DNA of 64,000 nucleotides. It comes from Astragalus membranaceus (Eukaryota; Streptophyta; Magnoliopsida; Fabales; Fabaceae). Within the stretch, counting starts at the first letter, position 1, and each line of letters opens with the position of its first letter. This document shows positions 43,790 through 54,935 of this stretch, in pieces. Under the pieces are notes generated by a model that was not told where the DNA came from, ran no database searches, and was given only the letters and a program-made list of their open reading frames with translations. The DNA is taken from contig CM076854.1 in assembly GCA_039519185.1 (NCBI GenBank), positions 158,374,666-158,438,665 on the forward strand. The letters are read 5' to 3'. Position numbers and translations under genes: made by a program.

Positions 43790-44008
43790 ATGACAATCGA
43801 AGAAATTACTGGTGCTGGTTCCACTGAAACAGCTGAACAGACTAAAACAGCAAATGAAATACTCCTATGGAAGGAGCATGACTATCTCTGTAAGAGTTTT
43901 ATTCTGAACGAACTAACTAATGATCTTTATGATTATTACAGTACCTGTAAGTCCGCCAGGGATGTCCGTGATGCTCTGAAAAAGAATATTTCTATAGAAA
44001 GAGAATAA
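43790..44008 (+). pseudogene. Copia gag remnant
   Basis: A 72-codon piece starting MTIEEITGAGSTET. It contains 'KEHDYLCKSFILNELTNDLY' and 'CKSARDVRDALKK', the pattern of copia Gag ('...YVLNGLHDTLYDVY...SAKELWDALEKKY'). It stops after 'ISIERE', where the palindromic AGAAAGAGAAT repeats begin. Confidence 0.7.
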
Positions 44009-44130
44009 TTTTCTCTATACTATTTATCAATAGAAAGAGAATTGTTTTCTCTATACGGTCTAATAATAGAAAGAGAATGATTATCTCTATAATTTTTAAT
44101 TCTACGGAAAGAGAATAATCATCTCGATAA
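43985..44130. repeat. Four near-palindromic AGAAAGAGAAT..TTCTCTATA units
   Basis: Units around 43993, 44033, 44070 and 44115 each read close to AGAAAGAGAATAATTTTCTC. Each can fold on itself. They interrupt the copia gag remnant. Confidence 0.75.
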
Positions 44131-44421
44131 GAATGAATTTTTTTAATTCATATTTTTTGAAATTATTTTTTACTCACATCTTTTGTTGCTGTTAGTGGTT
44201 AACACTTAACGGTTAATGATTTTATATCGTGGAATTGCTTTTGTTCTTAATAGCAATAATATTTGTTTTTTGAGAAGTTATGTGTTTCACGATATATTGC
44301 AATATATAATATTGAAAATTGCAATATAATTTTCTAGAAAACATTTCAAAATTAAAACTATAATCAGACTCAAAAGAACAACAACTGGAATGGGATCCCC
44401 AAATTTCCCATATTCTAATCA

Positions 44422-44472
44422 TTTAATTATTTCAATTGCAAGAGATCAGGTCATATGACACGCAAGTGCAGG
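44422..44472 (+). pseudogene. Copia nucleocapsid zinc-knuckle remnant
   Basis: The frame reads 'FNYFNCKRSGHMTRKCR', a CCHC knuckle in which the first Cys is replaced. Flanked by scrambled sequence. A protease-like trace may follow near 44560-44650, but it is too degraded to claim. Confidence 0.6.
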
Positions 44473-45169
44473 AACATTTCAAGCTCTGCCTTACAGGCTA
44501 ACCTGATTGAATAGCAATTTGTTGCTATAAACTTCTGAAATCAACATTGTTGGTGAATGCGAAAGTCTGTGGATGGTTACGGGCTTCGCTCGCCGTGATC
44601 ATGCTATGTTTTAAACATACACCGTTGCTGAAAATAAGAAAACTATATTGAGTCTGGTAAATTTTTTTTAAACAATGATATTTTTTTAAACGCATTGTTT
44701 ACTTCATCTATCAGAAGTTTGTTCACTATACTAAACTTTTACACGTCTTTGACTTTGACGTGTAAACAAACACATTCTTTTCTATAAAAGCCGGATAGCT
44801 TTTTTCAAAAGTTATTTTCTTAAATGATTTAAAGAAAAAATTGTGATTTTTGTAGTCAAGCAAGAATTTTCAGGACTTCGCATAAATCAGTAAGAAAATC
44901 TGAGTATTAGTTTTGACTCACTCAAATATATGCGAATAAGATAGAATGTTAACCAAAAATGGAAAACGATAGTTTACGACTTTTATTTATAATTGATTTG
45001 ACTACATTGTAGTATACTTTGTGAAAAAAATAAAAGTAAGTGTTTGACATATTCAAAGTTTTCCATTACAGATTTTGAAAATCAATTAAGTAGAAAGGTT
45101 AAGAGCTTTTATAGCAATTGAGGAACGGAGTATGATTCCCATTAATTTAATGGAATTATACATGTAACG

Positions 45170-45388
45170 ACTGCACCATATTCTCCCGAAATGAATGGTA
45201 AAGCAGAAATAAAGAATAGAATTTTTACCGAATTGGTAGTTGCTATTATGCTCTATTCTGGTGCTGCATCTCACTGGTGGGGGGAAATTTTGTTAACTAT
45301 ATGTTATGTACTGTATAGACTTCCAAAGTCTAAGAGCAAAATTTCTCCCTATGAAATCATAAAGAAAAGACAACCAAATGTGTCTTAG
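45170..45388 (+). pseudogene. Copia integrase C-terminal part remnant
   Basis: The frame reads 'TAPYSPEMNGKAEIKNR' and 'SHWWGEILLTICYVLYRLP', the end of the copia integrase core, including the Glu of the DDE triad in the 'NGKAEIKNR' context. It ends in a stop and changes frame to the following block near 45390-45403. Confidence 0.85.
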
Positions 45389-45402
45389 TTTCGAATCTGG
45401 GG

Positions 45403-47220
45403 TTGCCTGGCTTTTATGTCAGGATTCCAGACCCAAAAAGAGTTAAACTCGCCAGTAGAGCCTATGAATGTGTATTCATCGAGTATGCAGTAAACAGTAA
45501 AGCTTACAGGTTTTATGACCTTAAAGCTAAAGTGATCGTAGAGTCAAATGATGTTGACTTTTATGAAAATGAATTCCCTTTTAAATATAGAAATAGTAGG
45601 GGCACCGGAACTAGTCAAGTTTCTGTGCCTAGGAACGTTGAAAACAGCGAACAAAGGGAAATAGAACCTTGAAGAGGTAGGAGAGCACGTGTTGCTAAAG
45701 ACTATGGACCTGATTATATGGTCTATACGTTAGAAGAGGATCCAACTAGCATTCAAGATGCATAGTCTTCTTTGGATGCCGATTTGTGGCAAGAAGCCAT
45801 CAATGACGAGATGAATTCTCTAGAGTCTAACAAGACATGGCACTTAGTGGACTTGCCTCTTGGCTGCAAACCAATTGGATGTAAATGGATTTTGAAAAAG
45901 AAACTAAAACTCGATGACACTGTTGATAAATACAAGGTCCGACTTGTAGCTAAAGGTTTTAGACAAAGAGAGAATATAGATTTCTTTGACACATATTCAC
46001 CTATTACTAGAATTACATCCATAAGTGTACTAATTTCGTTGGCCGCTATTTACAATTTGATAGTACACCAAATGGATGTCAAAACTGTTTTTCTAAATGG
46101 TGAATTGGAAGAAAAAATCTATATGGAGCAACCTGAAGGTTTTGTAATTCACGGGTAAGAACACAAGGTCTGTAAGTTGGATAAGTCTCTGTACGGTCTC
46201 AAACAAGCTCCTAAACAATGACATGAGAAGTTTGATAATTTGATAATATCGAATGGGTTTAAAGTGAATGAAAGTGACAAATACATTTATTACAAAACCG
46301 AAAATGACATTTGCACAATCATATGTCTCTATGTAGACGACTTACTCATATTTGGATCAAACATTCATGCTGTAAATAAAGTGAAATCACTGTTGTGCAA
46401 CAGCTTTGATATGAAAGACCTTGGAGAAGCAAGTGTAATACTTGGTATTAAGATCACTAGGTCCGAAAAAGGAATTTCTTTGGATCAATCTCATTATATT
46501 GATAAGATCTTAAAGAAATACAATTATTTTGATTGTAAACCTGCTTGTACACCATATGATCCGAGTGTCAAACTTTTTAAGAATACTGGTGACAGTATCA
46601 GACAAACGGAATATGCGAGCATCATTGGCAGCCTAAGGTATGCCACTGATTGTACTAGACTCGACATTGCCTATGTTGTGGGATTGCTATGCAGGTTTAC
46701 TAGTCGACCTAGTATAGAGCATTGGCACGCGATCGAGAGAGTCATGAGATACCTTAAAAAGACCATGAATCTCGGACTACATTATCAGATATTTGCAGCT
46801 GTACTTGAAGGATACAATGATGCAGATTGGAATACTCTATCAGATGATTCCAAAGCAACTAGTGGCTATATATTTATTATAGCTGGTGGCGCTGTCTCTT
46901 GGAAATCTAAGAAACAGGCCATATTGGCTCAGTCCACTATGGAGTCTGAAATGATAGCATTGGCAACCGCTAGTGAAGAAGCTAGCTGGTTGAGATGCTT
47001 ACTAGAAGAGATCCCTTTATGGGAAAAACTGACGCCAGCTGTGTTGATCCACTGCGATAGTACCGTGGCTATTGCAAAAATAGAGAACCGTTATTTCAAC
47101 GGCAAAAGACGACAAATACGTCGTAAGCACAGCATTGTGAGAGAATGTCTCTCAAAAGGAGCTGTGAGAGTGGATCATGTACCCACTGATCAAAACTTAG
47201 GTGATCCTTTGACGAAATGA
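45403..47220 (+). pseudogene. Copia pol remnant: reverse transcriptase and RNase H
   Basis: One frame runs from 45403 to 47220 with stops at 45670, 45763, 46156 and 46219, and ends in a further stop at 47218 just after 'DPLTK', which is normally followed by more residues. Recognised parts: linker 'RIPDPKRVKLASRAYECVFI', RT start 'KTWHLVDLPLGCKPIGCKW', 'VRLVAKGFRQRENIDFFDTY', 'DKSLYGLKQAP', catalytic 'YVDDLLIFG' (46329), and RNase H 'GYNDADWNTLSDDSKATSGY' with 'VSWKSKKQAILAQSTMESEM'. Active-site motifs survive but the stops prevent a full product. Confidence 0.93.
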
Positions 47221-47800
47221 TTAGCTAGGGAGAAAGTCCAAAATACATCTCAAACGATGGGACTACTGCCTTTAGAATCATGAGTCACTCACGATGGTAA
47301 CCCGACCTAAAAGACTGGAGATCCCAAGAATTAGGTTCAATGGGTAATAACAAGTTGTGAAGTGATACGAGATGAACATGGTATTATAAGTAAAGAAGCA
47401 TGATTCCTGAAGCGACGTAAGGTTGAGGTAATAGAAACTCTTAATGAGATCTATACTCTATGTGGAGTGGAGTACCTAGCTACAGGAGTACCCTTGATAG
47501 ACCCACCTTTGTGAATGTGGAATTGGAGCCGCTTCCTATGGAATCGTTGGCAGGATTCCTAGAGCGTTCACTAAACTGGGATAGACGTGCAGAGCCATAA
47601 AAGTGCAGACTTATAAGAATACACCCATGGAGAAGGTTGTGTGTGGTTTTGATGTTAGAGATAGAGTTCAAGACTACGAGTCACTCTTGTTGAATCTAAA
47701 TCTTAACCGCCATGCAAATGTTCAAGTCGTAAGACACTCCTGTTTATGCACAGTCTTTTGGAAGCGTTTAACACTACTTCTAAAACTTCTTTTTAAATTC

Positions 47801-47811
47801 AAGTGGGGGAT
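47801..47811 (+). promoter_or_regulatory. Polypurine tract of copia element
   Basis: AAGTGGGGGAT directly before the 3' LTR start TGTTGGAAC; the classical position and composition. Confidence 0.9.
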
Positions 47812-48743
47812 TGTTGGAACTTTGATGAATTGTGTGAATTGAAAAAGTCCCACATTGGATGGAATAAACACTATGAGAGTGTTTATAAGTGGGAATCTCA
47901 TCCATTGGGTTGGGCCCCAAGGGGTACCCAATTTTGTGGATGGGAGAGCACTCACACAAAGTGACCATGACACACGCGCACGCCGCCGTTGTCCATTCGG
48001 CCGGGCCGGGCTTGGGCTTTGGCTTTGGCTTTGTGGTGTATATTATTTTATTCGAAAAAAAAATATATTTTTTTTGTTGACCATTTGACGGTTTGACTTT
48101 AACGGTCATGTTGACTGAGTCAAACTGTAACAGTTTTTTTATTAAATTTCGCAACAGTTTTGTCTTCCATAGAGCCGTTGGCTCTTAATTATTTTCCAAC
48201 GGCTAAATCTGCCTATTGCCTATAAAAGGAGAGCTTCTCCTCATTTGCAAAATACACCACTTGACGATAAATCATTCCTCAAGTTTTCTCTCTTCTCCCT
48301 AAATTTCTTTCTTCTCTAGAAAGCTTGAAGCATTTCCAAGCTTAGTTTCTAAAGAGTGGTTTTTCATAACCAAAAATTTCTTTTTTTTTAGAAAGCTTGA
48401 AGCATTTCCAAGCTTAGTTTCTAAATGGTGGTTTTTCATAACCATATTGAGGGTGTATATCTTAGAGCGAATTTTCACGGTGCAGTGAACTTTCGTAGCA
48501 GTTTCGACTGAGCTGTTTTATCTTGGGGACGTTGTGGTTGATAGCCTGCTTGCACCTTGGAGCAGTGCCACGAAACGTCTTAAAGAGAGCGACCTAGTCC
48601 GCGACTCATCCCAGTAATCTCTTCGGCTTGTTCTTGAAACCAGTGTTGTTTGGGGAAAGTTTTGGCTAGGAAAGACTTGATACTTAATTAAGAGTGTCCA
48701 TTGTGACTCACCTCTCTTTCCTGAGAACCTACTTGGATTAACA
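47812..48743 (+). repeat. 3' LTR of copia element
   Basis: 932 bp; direct repeat of 42869-43764. It has an extra GC-rich patch around 47975-48035 with three GGCTTTG units, absent in that form from the 5' LTR. Confidence 0.93.
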
Positions 48744-48997
48744 ATGTATCTCGAAGTAGAGCAAATATTCATAATTTGGCCACTCGAACACCCGTGTGGT
48801 TTCTCAGGATTTGGGAAGCCAAACCAACTCCAGAACCTATAGCTCAATTGACCCATTGAACCAGCGGGATTATGAGCTCATGTTCTAAGCTATTTTAAGT
48901 ACATAAAACATCAATCATCCAGGTCAACCTATATCTTTCGCCAAACATAAGAATAAATGATTCAAATTTACGTTGAAACACCAAATTTCACACTTCA
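48744..48997. other. Short intergenic spacer
   Basis: Sequence between the copia element and the foldback element. A non-repetitive stretch near 48760-48880 was not identified. Confidence 0.4.
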
Positions 48998-49181
48998 TAT
49001 CCTAAAGACTTAAATATATGTTTGGCCCCTGCAAATATGGTCATATATCCATTTAGGCCCCTGTAAAAAAAAGTTTTAAAATGACCATTGCAAATATTAA
49101 GCGTTTACAGTTAAGCCCATCTGTTAACTTTCCATCCAAAAAAACTGACGTGGCTAACAGAGATGACATCAGCATGACATC

Positions 49182-49445
49182 CACTACAAGAAAATCGACG
49201 ATTTCCGACGGCGATTTTTGTCGCAAATTCAGCGATTTTCATCGCAAATTCTGCGATTTTCTTCGCAAAATTGACGTTTCCGACGAACTTTCCGACGGAC
49301 AAAACCCTGTCGCAAAATCGCTCGTCGTAAATCATTTTCGACAGATTTTTTCGTCGCAAAGTCGTCGGAAATCCGTCGCAAATATCCGTGGCAAAGACGT
49401 CGCAAACTCTGACACCTTTTTGTCGCAAATCCGTCGGAAATTTAA
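49182..49445. repeat. CACTA 2 left terminus and subterminal array
   Basis: Copies of TTCCGACGG, CCGTCGCAAA and CCGTGGCAAAG in both orientations follow the CACTA end. ORFs in this stretch on both strands (49081-49467) arise from the repeat. Confidence 0.85.
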
Positions 49446-50035
49446 AAAAAAAATAAAAAAAAAATAAAATTATACATCCAAAATACTATTTAATAGTTAT
49501 ATCTATACATAGTAACTTCACAGTAAAGATTATAATTAAGAAAAAAAACTAATTAAGAAAAGTACATAACTAAATATGTCAATAATAACATGTCATTGAT
49601 AATTACAAGAACATTGTATAAAAAGTATATCTTATACAGATGAATGCCAATTCAAAATATGCCATTTCATGCAAGCCTCACTAATTCAGAGTATTACCAA
49701 AAGTTCAACTAAGAACCTAATTCATACGACCGCTCTATTCAGACTTCTGTCATTTGGCTCTGTTCATAACTTGGATCTGTTGATGCCTAACCATAACTTG
49801 ATTTCAACCAGGATTGAGATTCTGCCATTAGCATTTCAGCTTTATTTGCTTCCTTAGAGATGACTTCTCTGATCAATATGATTCACTTTCCTGAGCAATA
49901 CCTAAAAGTCAGGACAAAGAATTAGTGATAACAAGCCTGAACATTACCCCTTGAAAATAAAGAAAAATTTAAAGTAGATAAAAAAGGAGTTTCAAATAAA
50001 AAATTGATAAATATTAAAACTAAAAATGTAAAAGT
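49446..50035. other. CACTA 2 interior, no gene recognised
   Basis: AT-rich sequence. A short frame at 49669-49857 has no known motif. Confidence 0.45.
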
Positions 50036-50059
50036 ATCATTTAAAAACAATATGTGCAT

Positions 50060-51380
50060 TTATCCCATGTGTTTTTATATATCAGTGCAGTGTTTTTTTT
50101 ATATATCAGTGTTGTTATCCCATGTTTTTTTTATATATCAGTGCAACTATCCCGTGTTTTTATATATATCATTGCAATTATCCCCGTATTTTTTTATATA
50201 TCAGTGCAGTTGTCCAGTGTTTTTTTTTATGTATCAGTGCAGTTATCTCATAGTTTCAATTGATTATTTGAGTTGATTAGTAGATTATATGTAGATAGTG
50301 AAAGATAGATAGTAGATTATCAATAACAAATATTTATCCCGTGTTTTTTTATATATCAGTAACAATTATTTGTCCTTTTTTAAGTATTAGTGACAAATAT
50401 TTGCCGCGTGTGTTTTAAATATTAATCAGTTTAAATAGTCATTAAGCCTTCTTGTTTTTTTAGATAGTAGTTTTCAAAAACTATAATTATCAATGGCAAA
50501 TATTAATCCCGTGTTTTTTTATATATCACTGCAGTTATCCCCGTGTTTTTTATATATCCATGCAGTTATCTGGTAGTTTCAATTAATTATTTTAGTTGAT
50601 ATATAGTAGATTATAGTAGATAGTAAATTTGTTAGATAGGAGATTATCAATAAGAAATAATTGTTTTAAATATTAATTAGTAATTTAAATAGTCATTAAG
50701 CCTACTTATTTTTTAGATAGTAGGTTTGTAGTAGTAGGTTTCAAAAAATTTAATTATCAATGACAAATATTAATCTCGTGTTTTTTTATATATCAGTGCA
50801 GTTATCTCGTAGTTTCAATTAATTATTTTATTTGATTAATAGATTATAGTAAATAGTAAAAGAGAGATAGTAGATTATCAATAAGAAATATTTATTTTAA
50901 ATATTAATCAGTAGTTTAAATAGTCATTAAATATTATTGTTTTTTAGATAGTAGGTTTATAGTAGTCTTCCAAAAATTTAATTATCAATGACAAATATTA
51001 ATCCTTTGTCTTTTTATATATTTGTGTAGTTATCCCGTGTGTTTTTATATATCATTGCAGTTATATCATAGTTTCATTTGATTATTTGAGTTGATTAGTA
51101 GATTATTGCAGTTATCTTGTATTTTTATATTAGATTATTTGAGTTGATTAGTAGATTATAGTAGATTATTGCAGTTATCACGTGTTTTTTTAGATAGTAG
51201 TTTTATAGTATTTTTCAAAATTATAATTATCAATGGCAAATATTAATTATAAATTGTCAAAAAAAATTATAAATATCAATGGTAAATATTAATCCCGTGT
51301 TTTTTTATATATCACTGCAGTTATCCCGTGTTTTTTATTTATCAGTGCAGTTATCTCGTAGTTTCAATTGATTATTTTAG
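50060..51380. repeat. AT-rich tandem and interspersed repeats in CACTA 2
   Basis: A unit close to 'CCCGTGTTTTTTTATATATC' plus 'AGTGCAGTTAT' recurs about six times in tandem at 50060-50240. It recurs at longer spacing near 50340, 50505, 50770, 51030 and 51295, separated by 'AGTTTCAATTGATTATTTGA' and 'TAGTAGATTATAGTAGATAG' segments. A larger unit of roughly 270-300 bp is therefore itself repeated. Confidence 0.8.
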
Positions 51381-51464
51381 TTGATTAGTAGATTATAGTA
51401 GATAATAAAAGTTAGATATTATATTATCAATAAGAGATATTTGTTTTAAATATTAATTACTAAT

Positions 51465-52378
51465 TTAAATAGTCATTAAGTCTTTCTTGTTTTTTAGATA
51501 GTAGGTTTATAGTAGTAGTCTTCAAAATTTTTAATTAAAGTAGTGTTTGTATAAATTTAGAAATTTAGTTAAAAGAATTAAAGTGAAGTGATAAGAGAAA
51601 GAAAATAATTATTTATGTGAAAAGTAAAGTAAAAAGAAAAAAAGGAAGAAAAAGAGTGTAAAAGAAAAGTGAAAATGAGGAAAGAGAGTGTAAGAAGAAA
51701 GAGAAAAAAGGAAGAAAGAGAGTGTAAGAGAAAAGTGAAAAGTAAGAAAGAGAGTGTAAGGATAAAAAGGAAAAAAACAAGAAATAGAGTGTAATGACAT
51801 TTTTACCCTCAAAAATTTGAGGTGTCTTTTAGATAGAATGATGGTATTGGTAAAATCATATGTGGTGAATTTGTATAAATCTATAATTTAAATAGTCATT
51901 AAGTCTTCTTATTTTTTAGATAGTAGGTTTATAGTAGTAGTCTTCAAAATTTTTAATTAAAGTAGTGTTTGTATAAATTTAGAAATTTAGTTAAAAGAAT
52001 TAAAGTGAAGTGATAAGAGAAAGAAAATAATTATTTATGTGAAAAGTAAAGTAAAAAGAAAAAAAAAAGGAAGAAAGAAAGTGTAAAAGAAAAGTGGAAA
52101 TGAGGAAAGAGAGTGTAAGAAGAAAGAGAAAAAAGAAAGAAAGATAAGAGAAAAGTGAAAAGTAAGAAAGAGAGTGTAAGGATAAAAAGGAAAAAAAGAA
52201 GAAATAGAGTGTAATGACATTTTTACCCTAAAAAATTTGAGGTGTCTTTTAGATAGAATGGGGGTATTGGTAAAATCATATGTGGTGAATTTGTATAAAT
52301 ATAAAAAATTTGAGGTGTCTTTTAGATAGAATGGGGGTATTGGTAAAATCATATGTGGTGAATTTGTATAAATATAGT
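51465..52378. repeat. Tandemly duplicated block of about 420 bp in CACTA 2
   Basis: The sequence 'AATAGTCATTAAGTCTT', then 'AATTTAGAAATTTAGTTAAA', an A/G-rich GAAAGAGAGTGTAAG run, and 'TGAGGTGTCTTTTAGATAG' occurs at about 51468-51880 and again at 51892-52300. A third partial copy of the last ~75 bp lies at 52300-52378. Minus-strand Phe/Ser-rich ORFs here are low-complexity. Confidence 0.85.
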
Positions 52379-52505
52379 AGATAGAAATTACTCTATTCTT
52401 AGAGCAAGCCAAAAGAAAAATATTATGCTGAATATCAAGATTTGAAACATACAACTTATGACGAATTAAAATCATAGGGAAAAACAACACAATTATGCAT
52501 CTTAC

Positions 52506-52604
52506 CAATAGATATGGCCCCATGGGATGGTCATAAAATCAGCATAAATCTGAACAACTCTGCGACTTCCAACTGGGGTCAAGCCAAGGAGTCCGACATT
52601 TTCC
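52506..52604 (-). pseudogene. Captured exon of unidentified protein in CACTA 2
   Basis: On the minus strand a 99-nt segment lies between a good acceptor (TTATTTCAG|GG) and donor (TTG|GTAAGA). One frame is open throughout and reads 'ENVGLLGLTPVGSRRVVQIY' then 'ADFMTIPWGHIYW'. I do not recognise the parent. It may belong to the same gene as the helicase exons further along or to a different one. Confidence 0.5.
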
Positions 52605-53762
52605 CTGAAATAACCAACCAACCATGATTCTCAAGCTACTATAGAAAGACAAAAGAATCATATATAGACCATCATGCAAGTACCAAACCCATATGCAAAA
52701 TTAATAAGATCAACTCTCAGAAACATATATAACTATGTTCTAATACAATAGCATAATAAGGCTTAAAAGAAACCTAAACAAAGACACACCCATTACATAT
52801 CAAAGCATGCTATAACTAAAGAAGCACACAAAGAGATTGACTCACTACTAAAAACCAATAACAAAAGACTTAAAATGGAACTGTCAAACGAGAGTAATCT
52901 TGCATAGACACAAATTTGAACATGACAGATACATGTCCTAGAGAAATACATTTGAAACCAAGCTCATACATTTTCATATGCACAGACAAAGTAATCTTGT
53001 GTAGTATCAAAATACAGAGTTCAGATAAACTAATCATGCAATGAAGTACATTTTACTCTTTTGATAGTTCTCAGAAGTGACACATTCAATGTCTCAAGCA
53101 ATGATGTAGAAAAATGACCATAAATCTCAATTGGACCATTCATTGGTCTTTTCCACAACCATCCCTCATCTTTACATCAATCTTAGATTTGACTAATCTA
53201 GAACACTAAACATAAAAACTTGCAATTCTGTTTGTAAGGAAAACAAAAGCTTCCTCTACCCAATTTGCTTATTTATCCTACCTAGTTTACAATGCATAAA
53301 TCAAACATTAAGCTTATGGAGAAACAACCAAAAACAGAAAGTGGGTTTAAATGGAAAAATACATGCCATGACAATGTAAGATACAACCAAACGTATCATG
53401 CAAAATTTCTTATATATTTCAATCTAAAAAAAAATTGTAATGCTTAAAGCATTAAGGAGCTGACTGTAAAGCAACCTACACCAACTGCAGTAACAGCTGC
53501 ACTGTACCATTTTATTTGTTACACACTGTCAAATTAATCATTAAATTACGTAACACCTGGATTAGGAGGAATATAAAACGGACATTGGATTCCCCTGCCT
53601 TATATGAAACTATGCTCTTTGAGAAATACTTTTGTGCCACTAAACTAACACTTGCATTAAGTGCCTATTTGTTTTCACATTAAATAAATGGATCCAAACA
53701 GACATTCATATGGAAGCAACAATTGAGAGAAACAAACACAGCCAGCAAAATACAAGCAATAC
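52605..53762. other. CACTA 2 interior between captured exons
   Basis: AT-rich, intron-like sequence with no open frame of note. It may include intron DNA of the captured gene. Confidence 0.4.
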
Positions 53763-54272
53763 CTTAAGCTTCATGAGCATGGGACACACAAATGCAATGG
53801 TTTTTCCAGAGCCAGTCGGGGCACAAGCAAAACATTCACGATCCTATTTAAGACCAGTGAAGGAAAATATCAGTAAACTAAAAACAATATTGCGATAATA
53901 TCTATATCGGGGGGACAACATAAACATGGAAATTGAAGAGCAATTTTCTAAAAACCAAAATATCCAATACAATCCATACTTGTAAGAGTATTGGAATAGC
54001 CTGTCATTGGATTGGTGTCGGTTCTTTAAAAGTTCTGCCAGATTCCGCAATAAATTTCTAGAACATTTGTATCTGTAATACAATCATTAAGAATCTAAAC
54101 TTCATGATCTTCTAAACATATAATGAGCAGAATAAATAACAAACAGAATCCAAGGTGGTTTCCAGAATAACATTATTATGAAAAATAACCTTGTTTTCAA
54201 CTCTTCAAAGCTTTGAAGTGGTGACGGCACATTGTAGCCAGAGACAAGAATATTATGCTTCTTCCTGAAGAT
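53763..54272 (-). pseudogene. RH57: Captured fragment of DEAD-box RNA helicase (RH57/Rok1 type), three exons with introns
   Basis: Minus-strand exons lie at 54190-54272, 53980-54072 and 53763-53843, each with consensus splice sites. The first reads 'RKKHNILVSGYNVPSPLQSF', the lead-in of the RH57/Rok1 family. The second carries the Q motif ('FKEPTPIQ' then 'QAIPILLQ'), but has a small deletion that shifts the frame and a TGA in the middle of the motif. The third reads 'DRECFACAPTGSGKTIAFVC', with the ATP-binding motif I. Rok1-type helicases act in small ribosomal subunit assembly. Here only a few N-terminal exons remain inside a CACTA element, so this is a transduplicated pseudogene. Retained introns mean capture from genomic DNA. 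Confidence 0.85.
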
Positions 54273-54715
54273 CTGAACACATTGAATCCATCAACCAGTT
54301 CTGTTTATTTATTGATTCACAACAACAAATAGAAGAGAGTTAGGGTTTTTGATTAAAGCAAATCAGCAAAGAGGAAGTTAGGGTTTTTGATTCAACCAAA
54401 AATTGAGCGTTTTCTATCAAATAGAAGTAAAGTAAAAGAAAAACACTTACCTTTAAGAAAGAGATTAGGGGAGAGGCGCTGAGAGAGGAGAGGCACTTTT
54501 GTTGCTAAGAGAGGAGAGGGGGAGAGGCGCTGAGAGAGGAGAGGAGAGGAGAGGCATTGAGAGAGGGAGAAGATGAAGGAGAGAACACTGGTTTGAGGAA
54601 CCATGGAGTGGTGGAGGAGAGGCGCTGGTTTGAGGAGGGAGTGAGAGAAGAGCCTTCGAGGGTTTTGTGAAGAAGAGTGAAATGAGCCTTCGAGCGTTTT
54701 AGTTTTGTTTTAATT
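54273..54715. other. CACTA 2 interior: leader-like and A/G-rich sequence
   Basis: On the plus strand 'GTTAGGGTTTTTGATT' occurs twice (about 54340 and 54378). It is followed by GAGAGGAGAGGCGCTG repeats (54470-54580). The layout resembles the right side of CACTA 1. Confidence 0.5.
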
Positions 54716-54935
54716 CGTGTCTGATGGTTTCCGACGGATATTTAATGGTTTCAGACGGAAGTGTCCATCGGAAATTTGCGACGACATATATTTTGGTCGG
54801 AAATGTTGAGCGGGAATTGTAGCGCATTTATCTTGATTGGTTGCGACGAACGATCCGTCGCAAATCCGTCGCAATTTACCACGGAGTATATTTCGTCGGA
54901 AAGTTTGGCACGAAATGCGCCTTATTCTTGTAGTG
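54716..54935. repeat. CACTA 2 right subterminal array and terminus
   Basis: CCGACGG and CCGTCGCAAAT motifs precede the terminus CTTATTCTTGTAGTG. Confidence 0.85.

Larger units (their letters stand above)
42869..48743 (+). mobile_element. Ty1-copia LTR retrotransposon, decayed
   Basis: 5875 bp bounded by LTRs of 896 and 932 bp (TGTTGGAACT to GGATTAACA) and the exact 5-bp duplication ATGTA (42864-42868, 48744-48748). A polypurine tract AAGTGGGGGAT precedes the 3' LTR. Remnants come in copia order: gag, zinc knuckle, integrase, reverse transcriptase, RNase H. Much of the gag-protease-integrase part (44.0-45.1 kb) is deleted or scrambled, and the rest has several in-frame stops. The LTRs differ far more than those of the two gypsy-type elements here, so this insertion is older. 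Confidence 0.95.
49182..54935. mobile_element. CACTA (En/Spm-type) DNA transposon 2, non-autonomous, with captured exons
   Basis: Starts CACTACAAGAAAATCG and ends CTTATTCTTGTAGTG, the same ends as CACTA 1. Subterminal arrays of TTTGCGACGG/CCGTCGCAAA-like motifs occupy 49200-49440 and 54720-54930. The 3-bp flanks are ATC (49179-49181) and ATT (54936-54938); comparison with the opposite palindrome arm (55069-55091) indicates that the original duplication was ATC. No transposase ORF was found. The interior has AT-rich tandem repeats, a duplicated block of about 420 bp, and on the minus strand several exons of cellular genes with their splice sites. Confidence 0.92.

Noticed and set aside
45753..46022. 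Minus-strand 89-codon ORF
   Set aside because: Antisense shadow of the copia reverse transcriptase.
47722..48154. Several ORFs on both strands in the copia 3' LTR
   Set aside because: They overlap each other inside an LTR and include GGCTTTG repeat translations.
50060..51380. CRISPR-like array
   Set aside because: Repeats are AT-rich, of uneven spacing and imperfect, inside a plant CACTA transposon; not a CRISPR locus.
51609..52523. Phe/Ser-rich minus-strand ORFs of 67 and 162 codons
   Set aside because: Produced by the duplicated A/G-rich block in CACTA 2.
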